This document shows positions 41,727-50,722 of a stretch of DNA of 64,000 nucleotides, in pieces. The DNA is from Mesorhizobium sophorae (GTDB lineage Bacteria > Pseudomonadota > Alphaproteobacteria > Rhizobiales > Rhizobiaceae). The number at the start of each line of letters is the position of its first letter. The stretch's first letter is position 1. The stretch is from NCBI RefSeq assembly GCF_002270415.1, contig NZ_NNRI01000024.1, positions 1 through 64,000 on the forward strand. The letters run 5' to 3'. A program made the translations under genes and the position numbers. Below the pieces are notes generated by a model. That model saw only the letters and a list, made by a program, of their open reading frames with translations. It was not told the DNA's origin and did no database searches.

Positions 41727-43162
41727 CCTTCAAAGTCGCCATCATCGGCAGACCTAACGTCGGCAAATCGACTCTTTTCAATCGGCTGGTGGGAAGGAAG
41801 CTGGCGCTTGTCGACGACACGCCGGGCGTCACCCGCGATCGCCGTGTTCATGCCGCCAAGCTTTACGATCTGCATTTCGACGTCATCGACACCGCCGGCT
41901 TCGAGGATGCCGCCGCCTCGACCTTGCCGGGCCGCATGCGGGCGCAGACCGAGATTGCCATCCGCGAGGCCGACCTGATCTTCTTCACGGTCGATGCCAA
42001 GTCCGGCCTGATGCCCGATGACAAGACTTTCGCCGAGATCGTGCGCAAGTCCGGCAAGCCGGTCGTGCTGGTCGCCAACAAGGCCGAGGCGAAAGGCGCC
42101 CAGGGCGGCATGCTGGAGGCCTGGGAGCTCGGCCTCGGTGAGCCGATCCCAGTATCGGCCGAACACGGCCAGGGCATGCCCGACCTGCGCGACGCGGTGA
42201 TCGGAGCGCTTGGCGAGGCGCGCGCGTTTGGTGAAGAAGAAGACGGCGAAGGCGAAGAGGTCGTCGCCGGTGAGGTGCTGATCGGCGAGGACATCGTCGA
42301 CCCGGATGCGGAAGATGTGCCTTCATACGACGACACCAAACCGATGCGCATCGCCGTCGTCGGCCGCCCGAATGCCGGCAAATCGACGCTGATCAACGCG
42401 CTGATCGGCGAGGAGCGGCTGTTGACCGGGCCGGAAGCCGGCATCACCCGTGATTCCATCTCCGTCGACTGGGACTGGCATGGCCGCCGCTTGAAACTGT
42501 TCGACACGGCCGGCATGCGCCGCAAGGCGAGGATCCACGAAAAGCTGGAAGTCATGTCGGTGCAGGACGGCTTGCGCGCCATCCGCTTTGCCGAGATCGT
42601 CATCATCGTGCTCGACGCCACCATTCCTTTCGAGAAGCAGGATCTGCAGATCGCCGACCTGATCATCCGCGAGGGGCGGGCGCCGGTGATCGCCTTCAAC
42701 AAATGGGACCTGATCGACCATCCCCAGGAGCTTCTGGCGGAGTTGCGCGAGAAGACCGAGCGGCTGTTGCCGCAGGTGCGCGGCATCCAGGCGGTGCCCG
42801 TCTCGGCCGAAACCGGGCGCGGCCTCGACAAGCTTATGGATGCGGTGCTGAAGACCCACAAGGTGTGGAACAGCCGCGTCTCGACAGGCAAGCTCAACCG
42901 CTGGCTGGAAAGCATCCTGGCGCATCATCCGCCGCCTGCCGTCGCCGGTCGTCGGCTGAAGGTCAAATATGTCACCCAGGCCAAGACGCGGCCGCCGGGC
43001 TTCGTCGTCCAGTGCTCGCGGCCGGAGGCGATGCCGCAATCCTATGTCCGCTATCTCTCCAACAGTCTGCGTGAAGCCTTCGACATGCCCGGCGTGCCGA
43101 TCCGCATTGCGCTGCGCACGTCGGACAACCCGTTTGCCGGCAGGGCCAAGAAACGCAGCTGA
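41723..43162 (+). CDS. der: GTPase Der (EngA), ribosome assembly
   Basis: 479 residues with two tandem GTPase domains: G1 GRPNVGKS (9-16) and DTAGF (56-60) in the first; G1 GRPNAGKS (214-221), DTAGM and NKWD in the second. A C-terminal KH-like domain follows (VAGRRLKVKYVTQAKTRPPG). The G4 motif of domain 1 is NKAE, a common variant. An acidic linker (EEEDGEGEEVV) separates the domains. It is needed for 50S subunit maturation. GTG start overlaps the YfgM-like stop. Confidence 0.97.
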   Translation: MTFKVAIIGRPNVGKSTLFNRLVGRKLALVDDTPGVTRDRRVHAAKLYDLHFDVIDTAGFEDAAASTLPGRMRAQTEIAIREADLIFFTVDAKSGLMPDDKTFAEIVRKSGKPVVLVANKAEAKGAQGGMLEAWELGLGEPIPVSAEHGQGMPDLRDAVIGALGEARAFGEEEDGEGEEVVAGEVLIGEDIVDPDAEDVPSYDDTKPMRIAVVGRPNAGKSTLINALIGEERLLTGPEAGITRDSISVDWDWHGRRLKLFDTAGMRRKARIHEKLEVMSVQDGLRAIRFAEIVIIVLDATIPFEKQDLQIADLIIREGRAPVIAFNKWDLIDHPQELLAELREKTERLLPQVRGIQAVPVSAETGRGLDKLMDAVLKTHKVWNSRVSTGKLNRWLESILAHHPPPAVAGRRLKVKYVTQAKTRPPGFVVQCSRPEAMPQSYVRYLSNSLREAFDMPGVPIRIALRTSDNPFAGRAKKRS

Positions 43163-43189
43163 GCATCGCTGCCCGTCCTGGCGCCATGA

Positions 43190-44113
43190 TCAAGCCACGT
43201 CGCGCAAACCGTTTTCGTTGGTCCGCGTGTTATCGGGCAGCTGTTGCCGCACCGCCTGCAGCAATATCTCGGCGAGGCGCGCGACCACCGGCTCGGGTTC
43301 GGCATCCTTGCGGTGCAGGAACAACGCCATTTTGGGTAGTGCCGGCAGCCCAGCGATCTCCGGTGTCATCGCGCTGACGCTGGCCGGCAGGCCGATGTCG
43401 GTGCGGATGGTCAGCCCCAGTCCCGCCGCGACAGCTGCCCAGATGCCGCCAAGGCTTGGGCTGGAAAAGGCCATCCGCCACGACAGACCGGCGCGGTCGA
43501 GCGTTTCGGTCGCCACCGTGCGCAAAAGGCAGGGTGCTTCAAGCGCCACCAGCGGCAGCGGCTCGCCGTTGCGCAGGCTGGTCGCGATGCGCTTTGCCGG
43601 GCCGATCCAGCGCATCTGCACGTCGGCGACGTGCTCGCTGTAGGGCAGCGTCTCGCCGCTGTGCCAGGCGAGCGCGATGTCGAGATTGCCTGAAGTGACG
43701 CGCTCGGCAAGTTCGTAGCTGCGCGCGATCCTGGCTTCGATCTTGACCTTGGGATGGGCACGGGCGAAGCGCCCGAGCACGTCAGGCAGCACCGCCTCGC
43801 CGAAATCCTCCTGCAGCCCAAGCCGTACCCAGCCTTCCAGCTCGACGTCATGGATAGCGGATGCCGCCTCGTCATTGAGCTCGATCAGCCGCCGCGCATA
43901 GCCAAGCATGGTCTCGCCGGCCTCGGTCAAGGCGAGGCCCCGTCCCGACTTGCGGAAGATCGGCGTCGCCGCCTGCTCCTCCAGTTTCTTCAATTGCGCG
44001 CTGACCGCCGACGTTGATCGGCCAAGCCGGTCGGCAGCCTTGGCGAAGCTGCCCAGCTCCATGCCGGTGACGAAACTGCGAAGAACGTCGAGGTCGAATG
44101 TCACGCGTCGCAC
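43190..44113 (-). CDS. LysR-family regulator
   Basis: 307 residues. The winged helix (LDVLRSFVTGMELGSFAKAA; STSAVSAQLKKLEEQ) and effector domain (VRLGLQEDFGEAVLPDVLGR) match the LrhA/PecT-like branch. GTG 44113 has AGGA 9 bases upstream. It diverges from a broken MFS gene 122 bases away and probably used to control it, so its local target may now be non-functional. Confidence 0.88.
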   Translation of the reverse strand: MRRVTFDLDVLRSFVTGMELGSFAKAADRLGRSTSAVSAQLKKLEEQAATPIFRKSGRGLALTEAGETMLGYARRLIELNDEAASAIHDVELEGWVRLGLQEDFGEAVLPDVLGRFARAHPKVKIEARIARSYELAERVTSGNLDIALAWHSGETLPYSEHVADVQMRWIGPAKRIATSLRNGEPLPLVALEAPCLLRTVATETLDRAGLSWRMAFSSPSLGGIWAAVAAGLGLTIRTDIGLPASVSAMTPEIAGLPALPKMALFLHRKDAEPEPVVARLAEILLQAVRQQLPDNTRTNENGLRDVA

Positions 44114-44235
44114 GGCAATAGTCCTGATTTTCAGGATAGTAAGTCAAAAACTTCCCGATATTCGGCATGAATCTATGGCGGTAAAGACGAGGCGTCAAGG
44201 TCCGGATGCAGTCGGACCATCAAGGGAATTCAGTC

Positions 44236-45520
44236 ATGTCGCTCGTCGCTACGGATTTGGGATGCAGCCAGGCCAGGCCTCGGCAGCAGCCGGATGGAGC
44301 CGCCGCTGGTGCCGCGACCGTCCGCTCCAATCATCGCTGGAAGGTGCTGGGCATCGGTGTTGCCGCCAATGCCAGCTTTTCCGCGACCTTCTCCGGCATC
44401 CCGGCGACGGCGGTCTTCTTGCGCTCTGGCTACCAGCTCGGCAATGGTCAGCTCGGGCTGGTTCTCGGTCTGCTTGGCCTGGGTGTGGCGCTGAGCGAAC
44501 TGCCGTGGGGATTGCTCACCGATCGCTGGGGCGATCGCCGCGTGCTGCTGGCCGGACTCGGTGCCACCGCGGCATGGCTGCTTCTCATGGCATTGCTGGT
44601 CGTGCCGTCGCCGGCACACCTTCCCGGGGTTGTGCTTCTGGCCGCCGTGTTGCTTGTCACTGGCCTGCTTGGCGGCAGCGTCAATGGCTCAAGCGGCCGC
44701 GCCATCATGGCCTGGTTCCGTGAAGGCGAGCGCGGCTTCGCCATGAGCATCAGGCAGACTGCGGTGCCGCTCGGCGGCGGGCTCGGCGCCTTTGTCCTGC
44801 CGTCGCTTGCCTCGGTGCATGGCTTTGCAGCGGTCTACGGCCTGCTGGCCGCATTCTCCGCCGTCACGGCGCTTTTCGCGTGGCGCTGGTTGCACCAGCC
44901 ACCAATCGGCGAAGACGCGACGTCCGCCAGCGACGCCATGGTGTCGGCCGGCCCGACACCGCTGCGCAATCCGGACGTCTGGCGTATCGCAATGGCCATC
45001 GGCCTGCTCTGCGTCCCGCAAGTGGCGGTGCTCACCTTCGCCTCTGTTGGGAACGACAGTGATCAGCGCCAGCCTGGCAGCCGTGCAGGTCGGCGCCATG
45101 GTCATGCGCGTCTGGAGCGGCCGCTTCACCGATCGACGCGGCAACCGCCGCTCGTTCCTCCGCTTTTTCAGCATGCTGAGCGCAGCCGCCTTTGCCACCC
45201 TCACGCTGCTTGTGTTTGTCGCGGCCACCATTCCCGCCTGGCAGCCGGTGCTCGCGACAACGATCGTTGCCGCGCTGATCGTTGCCGGCATCTGTGTTTC
45301 AGCCTGGCACGGCGTTGCCTACACCGAGCTTGCCACGCTTGCCGGCGCCAGCAATGCCGGGACGGCGCTCGGTCTGGCCAACAGCTTTGTCTTTGTCGCC
45401 TTCTTCCTGGTGCCGATCGCCATCCCTGGGCTTCTGGTCGTCGGATCATGGGCGTGCGTCTGGCTATCGGCCGCCATCTGCGCGCTGATGGCTCGGCCGA
45501 TTTTCCTGCGGCCGGCCTGA
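44236..45520 (+). pseudogene. Frameshifted MFS transporter gene
   Basis: The first frame (44236 to about 45050) encodes seven to eight membrane segments and the MFS loop ELPWGLLTDRWGDRR. The second frame (about 45050 to 45520) continues with VISASLAAVQVGAMVMRVWS, GRFTDRRGNRRSFL and the last membrane helices to TGA 45518-45520. The join falls between LTFASV and TVISAS. Family members normally have a short FLHD-type segment there, so a small out-of-frame deletion is likelier than a single-base slip. The rest of the coding sequence is well kept, so inactivation is recent. Confidence 0.85.
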
Positions 45521-45669
45521 CTTCGCATGCTGGCCGCAAAATCGCCCGACTTCGGAACCACGACCTTGAGCCGACTGAGAAAACCCGATCGAACCTGTTA
45601 ACGTCCCATCAAGGTTAATGCATCATTTTGCTCTCCAGTGGGGTCAGTCGCGTTCCTGGAGAGAGTTCC

Positions 45670-46854
45670 GTGCATCGACGTGTGTTGAAGCGGCTTGCGG
45701 CCGCCGCCGGTGAGAAAAAACGTGGCTTTCTGACCCCGTTCGTCATCGGTCTCGGAATCTGGATCGGCTTTCCGACCGTCGCCGCCTACCAGGACATGAC
45801 CAGCTTTGTGTCCGGCCTCGAAGCGTCGAACACCCGCTGGAATTCCTATGTCGAGAAATCCGTCGCCGGCTCGACCCATGCGGCCGAGATGCCCTTTGTC
45901 GATTCCGACGTCACCGGCTCCATCTCCGGATCGGGCGTCCATCTGGCCGGCGTCGGCAACGTGTCGTTTCGTGGCAAGGGCGGCAAGGTCAGCGGCACGC
46001 CCGACGAGGATCGCATCGTGCGGGCCGACAAGAAGGGCCGCATCGTCCAGGTTTCTCCCGTCACGCCGCCGAAGAATTTCAATGCCGGCTCGATCTTCGA
46101 GCGCACCTCCTCCTTGCTGCGGCCCAGCATGGATAGCGGCTTGAAGATGGCTTTCGCCAAACCGCAGATCAAAGGCAAGGAAATCCAGATCGCCGCGGCA
46201 TTCCATGCGCGTGAGGACAAGAAGCCGGATCCCGGCGTGCCGGCCATGCTTGCCGCGCTGGTCAACAACGACCATCCCGATGTGCTGGCGACCGCCTATG
46301 CGCAGGCCGAGCCCGACTATGCCAAGGCATCGCCCTTCGAAGCCCTGCTTCAGGACGAGCAGCCCAATGACGGTCGCTTCATCCCGCCGATGGCCAAGGG
46401 CGACCATTCCTGGATCCAGAACCCGCTGCCGGCGAGTGTCTTCTCCAAGAAGGAGCAGGCATGCCTTGCCAACGGCATCTATTTCGAGGCGAGAAGCGAA
46501 TCCGTGCGCGGCCAGGCCGCCGTGGCTCAGGTCATCCTCAATCGCGTCCGCAACCCGGCCTATCCCAATTCGATCTGCGGCGTCGTCTACCAGAACGACA
46601 GCTGGTTCAACCGCTGCCAGTTCTCTTTCGCTTGCGACGGCAGGAGGAAGCGCATCGACAGCCCCGCCGCTTACAAGACCGCGCAGGATATCGCCATGGC
46701 CGTCACCGCCGGCAAGATCTTCATCCCCGAAGTCGGATCGTCGACCCACTACTACGCCCAATATGTCCATCCCGGCTGGGCGCGCACGATGCAGAAGATG
46801 ACCAAGATCGGCCTGCATATCTTCTACCGCACCTATGGCGGCGGCTGGAGCTGA
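45670..46854 (+). CDS. SleB-type cell wall hydrolase
   Basis: 394 residues. An N-terminal hydrophobic segment (FLTPFVIGLGIWIGFPTVAA) anchors or exports it. A long low-complexity middle part leads to a C-terminal Hydrolase_2/SleB domain (about 270-394): ACLANGIYFEARSESVRGQA with the catalytic Glu, VAQVILNRVRNPAYPNSICG, and NRCQFSFACDG. It should cleave peptidoglycan in the periplasm. GTG 45670 with GGAGAG upstream is favoured over a TTG at 45628. Confidence 0.9.
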   Translation: MHRRVLKRLAAAAGEKKRGFLTPFVIGLGIWIGFPTVAAYQDMTSFVSGLEASNTRWNSYVEKSVAGSTHAAEMPFVDSDVTGSISGSGVHLAGVGNVSFRGKGGKVSGTPDEDRIVRADKKGRIVQVSPVTPPKNFNAGSIFERTSSLLRPSMDSGLKMAFAKPQIKGKEIQIAAAFHAREDKKPDPGVPAMLAALVNNDHPDVLATAYAQAEPDYAKASPFEALLQDEQPNDGRFIPPMAKGDHSWIQNPLPASVFSKKEQACLANGIYFEARSESVRGQAAVAQVILNRVRNPAYPNSICGVVYQNDSWFNRCQFSFACDGRRKRIDSPAAYKTAQDIAMAVTAGKIFIPEVGSSTHYYAQYVHPGWARTMQKMTKIGLHIFYRTYGGGWS

Positions 46855-47023
46855 GCACCGCACAGTCACCGATCTTTTCGCGCTGCGTGCAGCCGATCGA
46901 AGAGCCAATGCCGGGGGGATTCGTGCAGCGCATCCCCGTCGTCGTGGCGGGCACGATGTCGCACCTTTATAACCAATTGATTTTGTTGCCTAAAATACAT
47001 GACAATGAACTTCCGCCCGTGGC

Positions 47024-47052
47024 TTGACTGGCGCAAACCCTCTAACTATGTT
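47024..47052 (+). promoter_or_regulatory. Probable promoter of the F0 ATP synthase operon
   Basis: TTGACT (47024-47029), a 17-base spacer and TATGTT (47047-47052) stand about 57 bases before atpI. Spacing and sequence fit the alphaproteobacterial sigma-70 consensus. Confidence 0.65.
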
Positions 47053-47109
47053 GCCGGCGACTTTAGAAGCGGACGGACGGTGACGGTCTGACCGGGCAGG
47101 GGGGTTGCG

Positions 47110-47517
47110 ATGGCCGATAAAAACAGGCCAGACGGAACCGGAGAAACCGGCCGCGGCAAGCAGCATGAAGCCGAAATCCGCGACGACGATCTTGAGCGCC
47201 GCCGGCGTGATCTTGAAGCATCGCTTGCGACAAGGCGGCCGGACCGGCTCGAGGGGAAAGACGACGCGAAAGCGGGCAGTGTGGCCGGTTATGGCCAGGC
47301 GCTCAAACTCTCCAGCGAGTTCATCGCCGGGGTGGTGGTGGGTGCCGGCATCGGCTGGATCATCGACCGTCTGGCGGGGACATCGCCATGGGGTCTGATC
47401 GTGTTTCTGCTGCTGGGTTTTGGCGCCGGCGTGCTCAATGTGATGCGTTCCGCGGGCGTTGTGGCAGAATTCGGACAGGGCGATAAATCGCGCCGTGACC
47501 AGGACGACAGGAAATGA
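47110..47517 (+). CDS. atpI: ATP synthase protein I
   Basis: 135 residues: a charged N-terminal half (HEAEIRDDDLERRRRDLEAS) and two membrane helices (SSEFIAGVVVGAGIGWIID; WGLIVFLLLGFGAGVLNVM) of the AtpI/AtpZ family. It assists assembly of the c-ring and Mg transport at the F0 sector. It is the first gene of the F0 operon. Confidence 0.93.
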   Translation: MADKNRPDGTGETGRGKQHEAEIRDDDLERRRRDLEASLATRRPDRLEGKDDAKAGSVAGYGQALKLSSEFIAGVVVGAGIGWIIDRLAGTSPWGLIVFLLLGFGAGVLNVMRSAGVVAEFGQGDKSRRDQDDRK

Positions 47518-47576
47518 CCGCGCTTCATGTGTGGTAATGGTAACGAAGCCGTAAGCGGCATTGACGGGGTTTGAAC

Positions 47577-48335
47577 GTGGCAGCTGACAAGGTCGATCCG
47601 ATCCACCAGTTCCATATCAACAAGCTGATACCGATCGAGATCGGCGGCTACGACCTGTCTTTCACCAATTCCGCACTGTTCATGGTCGCAACCGTGGTCG
47701 TTGCGGCGGCATTTCTGTTTCTCACAACCTCGAGCCGCAGCCTGGTTCCCGGCCGGCTTCAGTCGGTCTCCGAGATGGCCTATGAGTTCGTCGGCAACAT
47801 GTTGCGCGATGCCGCCGGCACGCAGGGCATGAAGTTCTTCCCGTTCGTGTTCTCGCTGTTCATGTTCGTGCTGGTCGCCAATCTGCTTGGCCTGTTCCCG
47901 TATTTCTTCACCGTCACCAGCCATATCATCGTCACCTTCGGCCTCGCCGCCCTGGTGATCGGAACCGTGGTCGTCTACGGTTTCATGAAGCACGGTTTGG
48001 GCTTCCTGAAGCTGTTCGTGCCGCATGGCGTGCCGGTCTTCCTGCTGCCGCTGGTGGTGCTGATCGAGGTGATCTCCTTCGTGTCGCGCCCGGTCAGCCT
48101 CTCGGTTCGTCTGTTCGCCAACATGCTCGCCGGCCACATCACGCTGAAGGTGTTTTCTGGATTTGTCGTCAGCCTGAGCGCGCTGGGCGCGGTCGGTGTG
48201 GCGGGCTCGGTCCTGCCGCTGGCAATGGCGGTGGCGCTGACGGCACTGGAACTGCTGGTCGCTTTCCTGCAGGCCTACGTCTTTGCGGTGTTGACCTGCA
48301 TGTACCTCAACGACGCCCTGCACCCTGGGCACTGA
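47577..48335 (+). CDS. atpB: ATP synthase F0 subunit a
   Basis: 252 residues, about five to six membrane helices. The proton-channel motif SRPVSLSVRLFANMLAGH contains the essential Arg that faces the c-ring. The C-terminal ELLVAFLQAYVFAVLTCMYL helix is canonical. GTG 47577 with GGGG 7 bases upstream is preferred over TTG 47571. It lies 59 bases after atpI. Confidence 0.96.
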   Translation: MAADKVDPIHQFHINKLIPIEIGGYDLSFTNSALFMVATVVVAAAFLFLTTSSRSLVPGRLQSVSEMAYEFVGNMLRDAAGTQGMKFFPFVFSLFMFVLVANLLGLFPYFFTVTSHIIVTFGLAALVIGTVVVYGFMKHGLGFLKLFVPHGVPVFLLPLVVLIEVISFVSRPVSLSVRLFANMLAGHITLKVFSGFVVSLSALGAVGVAGSVLPLAMAVALTALELLVAFLQAYVFAVLTCMYLNDALHPGH

Positions 48336-48408
48336 GCAAGAGTTTCCGGCCCAACATTGGCGCCGGATTGAATCGCAACGGAATTTTAGATCCAAAGGAG
48401 TTGAACAA

Positions 48409-48633
48409 ATGGACGCAGAAGCAGCAAAGTACATCGGCGCCGGCATCGCTTGCCTGGGCATGGGTGGCGCGGGCATTGGCCTCGGCAACATCTTCGGCAG
48501 CTACCTGGCGGGCGCTCTGCGCAATCCGTCGGCTGCTGATGGCCAGTTCGGCCGTCTGATCTTCGGCTTCGCCGTGACCGAAGCTCTGGGCATTTTCTCG
48601 CTTCTCATCGCGCTTCTGGCCCTGTTCGGCTGA
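48409..48633 (+). CDS. atpE: ATP synthase F0 subunit c
   Basis: 74 residues forming a helical hairpin: a glycine-rich first helix (GAGIACLGMGGAGIGLGNIF), a polar loop with RNP, and the proton-carrying Glu58 in AVTEALGIF. An AAAGGAG Shine-Dalgarno precedes the ATG. It assembles into the rotating c-ring. Confidence 0.97.
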   Translation: MDAEAAKYIGAGIACLGMGGAGIGLGNIFGSYLAGALRNPSAADGQFGRLIFGFAVTEALGIFSLLIALLALFG

Positions 48634-48700
48634 GCTAAGCGTTGGGAAGATTGGACAGGCCGGCCGCGCGAGCGGCAGGCTTGAATTTCGGGGATAGTCC

Positions 48701-49300
48701 ATGTTCGTGACATCTGCCTTCGCGCAAGAGTCCGCACCTGCAGCCGACACCAGCCACGCTGCGACGGAAGGCGACACGCATTCCGGCACCAGCGTGCCTG
48801 CCGAAGCGCACGGCACGTTTCCACCATTCGATCCTGCGACGTTCCCGTCGCAGCTTCTGTGGCTGGCGATCACTTTCGGGCTGTTCTACCTCTTCCTGAA
48901 GCGGGTTGTGATGCCGCGCGTCGGGGGCATCATCGAGGTCCGCAACGACCGGATCACCCAGGACCTCGACCAGGCGAGCAAGTTGAAGGGCGAGGCCGAC
49001 GCTGCCGTTGCTGCCTACGAGCAGGAACTGACGGAAGCCAAGACCAAGGCCAACGCGATCGGCCAGCAGGCCGGCGATGCGGCCAAGGCCGAAGCCGAGA
49101 CCGCACGCAAGAAGGTCGAGGCGGCCCTCGACGAGAAGCTTGGCGAGGCCGAAGCCCGCATTTCTTCCATCAAGGCCAAGGCCATGAAGGAAGTCGGCAG
49201 CATTGCCGAGGACACCGCTTCGGCGATCGTCGAGGCACTGGTCGGCGGCAAGGCCAGCAAGGCCGAGATCGCGGCCGCGGTCAAATCCGTGGCCCGGTGA
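48701..49300 (+). CDS. atpG: ATP synthase F0 subunit b' (second stator b-type subunit)
   Basis: 199 residues. A Pro/Ala-rich N terminus (about 1-50) leads to one membrane helix (FPSQLLWLAITFGLFYLFL) and a long alanine/lysine-rich coiled coil. The b' type is found in photosynthetic and other alphaproteobacteria, where b and b' form a heterodimeric stator. It is next to atpF, 10 bases apart. It is also written atpF'. Confidence 0.93.
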   Translation: MFVTSAFAQESAPAADTSHAATEGDTHSGTSVPAEAHGTFPPFDPATFPSQLLWLAITFGLFYLFLKRVVMPRVGGIIEVRNDRITQDLDQASKLKGEADAAVAAYEQELTEAKTKANAIGQQAGDAAKAEAETARKKVEAALDEKLGEAEARISSIKAKAMKEVGSIAEDTASAIVEALVGGKASKAEIAAAVKSVAR

Positions 49301-49310
49301 GGAGCGCATC

Positions 49311-49802
49311 ATGGATTACACATCTCTCGCGACGCTCTGGGCAACGATAGCCCTCATCATCTTCCTCGGCGTTGCCGTTTACATCAAGGTGCCTGGCATG
49401 ATCGCCAAGGCGCTCGACGCCCGCGCCGCCAGGATCAGCAACGAGCTGGATGAAGCGCGCCGGCTGCGCGAGGAGGCCCAGCAGCTGCTCGGCCAGTACC
49501 AGCGCAAGCGCAAGGAAGCCGAGCAGGAGGCCGCCGACATCGTTGCGGCCGCCAAGCGCGAAGCCGACATGCTCGCTGCGGAAGCGCACAAGAAGACCGA
49601 GGACTATGTCGCCAGGCGCACCGCGCTTGCCGAACAGAAGATCGGTCAGGCCGAGCGAGACGCCATCAGCGAAGTCCGCGCCAGCGCCGTCGACATCGCC
49701 GTCGAGGCTGCGCGTGCGCTGCTCGCCGGCAAGATGGACGCCAAGGCCGGCGCCGACCTCTTCAAGGCATCGCTGGCGGATGTGAAGTCCAAGCTCAACT
49801 GA
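49311..49802 (+). CDS. atpF: ATP synthase F0 subunit b
   Basis: 163 residues: an N-terminal membrane helix (SLATLWATIALIIFLGVAVY) and a long charged coiled coil (LDEARRLREEAQQLLGQYQR) that links F0 to F1 as the peripheral stalk. It is the last gene of the operon, and a terminator follows at 49826. F1 genes are absent, as is usual for the split ATP synthase operons of rhizobia. Confidence 0.96.
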   Translation: MDYTSLATLWATIALIIFLGVAVYIKVPGMIAKALDARAARISNELDEARRLREEAQQLLGQYQRKRKEAEQEAADIVAAAKREADMLAAEAHKKTEDYVARRTALAEQKIGQAERDAISEVRASAVDIAVEAARALLAGKMDAKAGADLFKASLADVKSKLN

Positions 49803-49825
49803 GCCTGTAACACAGAGCAAAGATC

Positions 49826-49855
49826 AAAGCCGCCCGGGAAACCTGGCGGCTTTTT
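49826..49855 (+). terminator. Rho-independent terminator of the F0 operon
   Basis: AAAGCCGCC and GGCGGCTTT form a 9-bp stem with a 10-base loop, followed by a T-run (TTTTTGTTGT) on the plus strand, 24 bases after the atpF stop. Confidence 0.9.
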
Positions 49856-49874
49856 GTTGTGGAAAACTATCCGC

Positions 49875-50570
49875 TCAATCCAGGCCGGCGAGGCTCTCGT
49901 CTTCCGCCACTTCCGTCCCGCCAAGCCTGAACGGCGCGAAGGACACGCGGTGCAGCCGCGCCACCGGCCCATGCGCTTCGATCGCCGTGCGATGGCGGGC
50001 CGTGGCGTAGCCCATGTGGACCTCGAACCCGTAGCGCTCGTGATGGTTGCCGCAGCCGCACATCATGCGGTCGCGCATCACCTTGGCGACGATCGAGGCA
50101 GCGGCGATCGATTGCGAGCGCTGGTCGCCCTTGATCAGCGCGCGCGCCACGCAGGGCAACCCTGGCGGCACGTCGCGCCCGTCGGCGAGCGCGAGTTTCG
50201 GTTGGACCGACAGCCCGACCAGGGCGCGGCGCATCGCTTCCAGGCTGGCCTTTAGGATGTTGCTGCCGTCGATGCCCTCGGCGCTGATGGACGCCATCGA
50301 AACGCCCAGCGCCGAGCCAAGAATTCGCACGAACAGCGCTTCGCGTTGCAGATGGCTGAGACGTTTGGAATCGTCGAGCCCGTCTGGAATGTTGGCGGGG
50401 TCGAGCACCACCGCCGCCGCGACCACCGGCCCGGCCAGCGGACCGCGGCCGGCCTCGTCCATGCCCGCCACCGGCCACAGGCCATCCGTCATCGCCTTCG
50501 TCTCGAAGGAGAAATCGGGTTTCTCGATGATCTCAAAGAGAAGCGGAGAATCGGAACGCGCGCGAGCCAT
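49875..50570 (-). CDS. rnhB: Ribonuclease HII
   Basis: 231 residues. The catalytic motif GMDEAGRGPLAG (36-47) holds Asp38-Glu39, with DDSKRLSH (66-73) and the later acid in KGDQRSQSIAAASIVAK. It removes ribonucleotides from RNA-DNA duplexes. ATG 50570 is flanked by a 13-bp perfect inverted repeat that could hide the start codon in a hairpin. It converges with the atp operon and follows a radical SAM gene. Confidence 0.95.
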   Translation of the reverse strand: MARARSDSPLLFEIIEKPDFSFETKAMTDGLWPVAGMDEAGRGPLAGPVVAAAVVLDPANIPDGLDDSKRLSHLQREALFVRILGSALGVSMASISAEGIDGSNILKASLEAMRRALVGLSVQPKLALADGRDVPPGLPCVARALIKGDQRSQSIAAASIVAKVMRDRMMCGCGNHHERYGFEVHMGYATARHRTAIEAHGPVARLHRVSFAPFRLGGTEVAEDESLAGLD

Positions 50571-50606
50571 GTTGCGGCGAGGTTCGCATCGGCTCCGATT
50601 CTCCGC
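50543..50606 (-). promoter_or_regulatory. Inverted repeat bracketing the rnhB start codon
   Basis: GCGGAGAATCGGA (50543-50555) and its exact complement (50594-50606) flank the rnhB ATG with a 38-base loop. On the mRNA this stem would enclose the ribosome-binding site and start codon, so it may control translation. Confidence 0.55.
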
Positions 50607-50722
50607 AAGTCCCTCCGGGTCGGGTGGGGCGCCGGACCGGGAGGGCACCGTCTGCAGGCCGGGGCAGGCCGGACGGGATTCTTGTGCCGCGACAGGTCAA
50701 ACCGCCGCGACGAATTGTCTTT

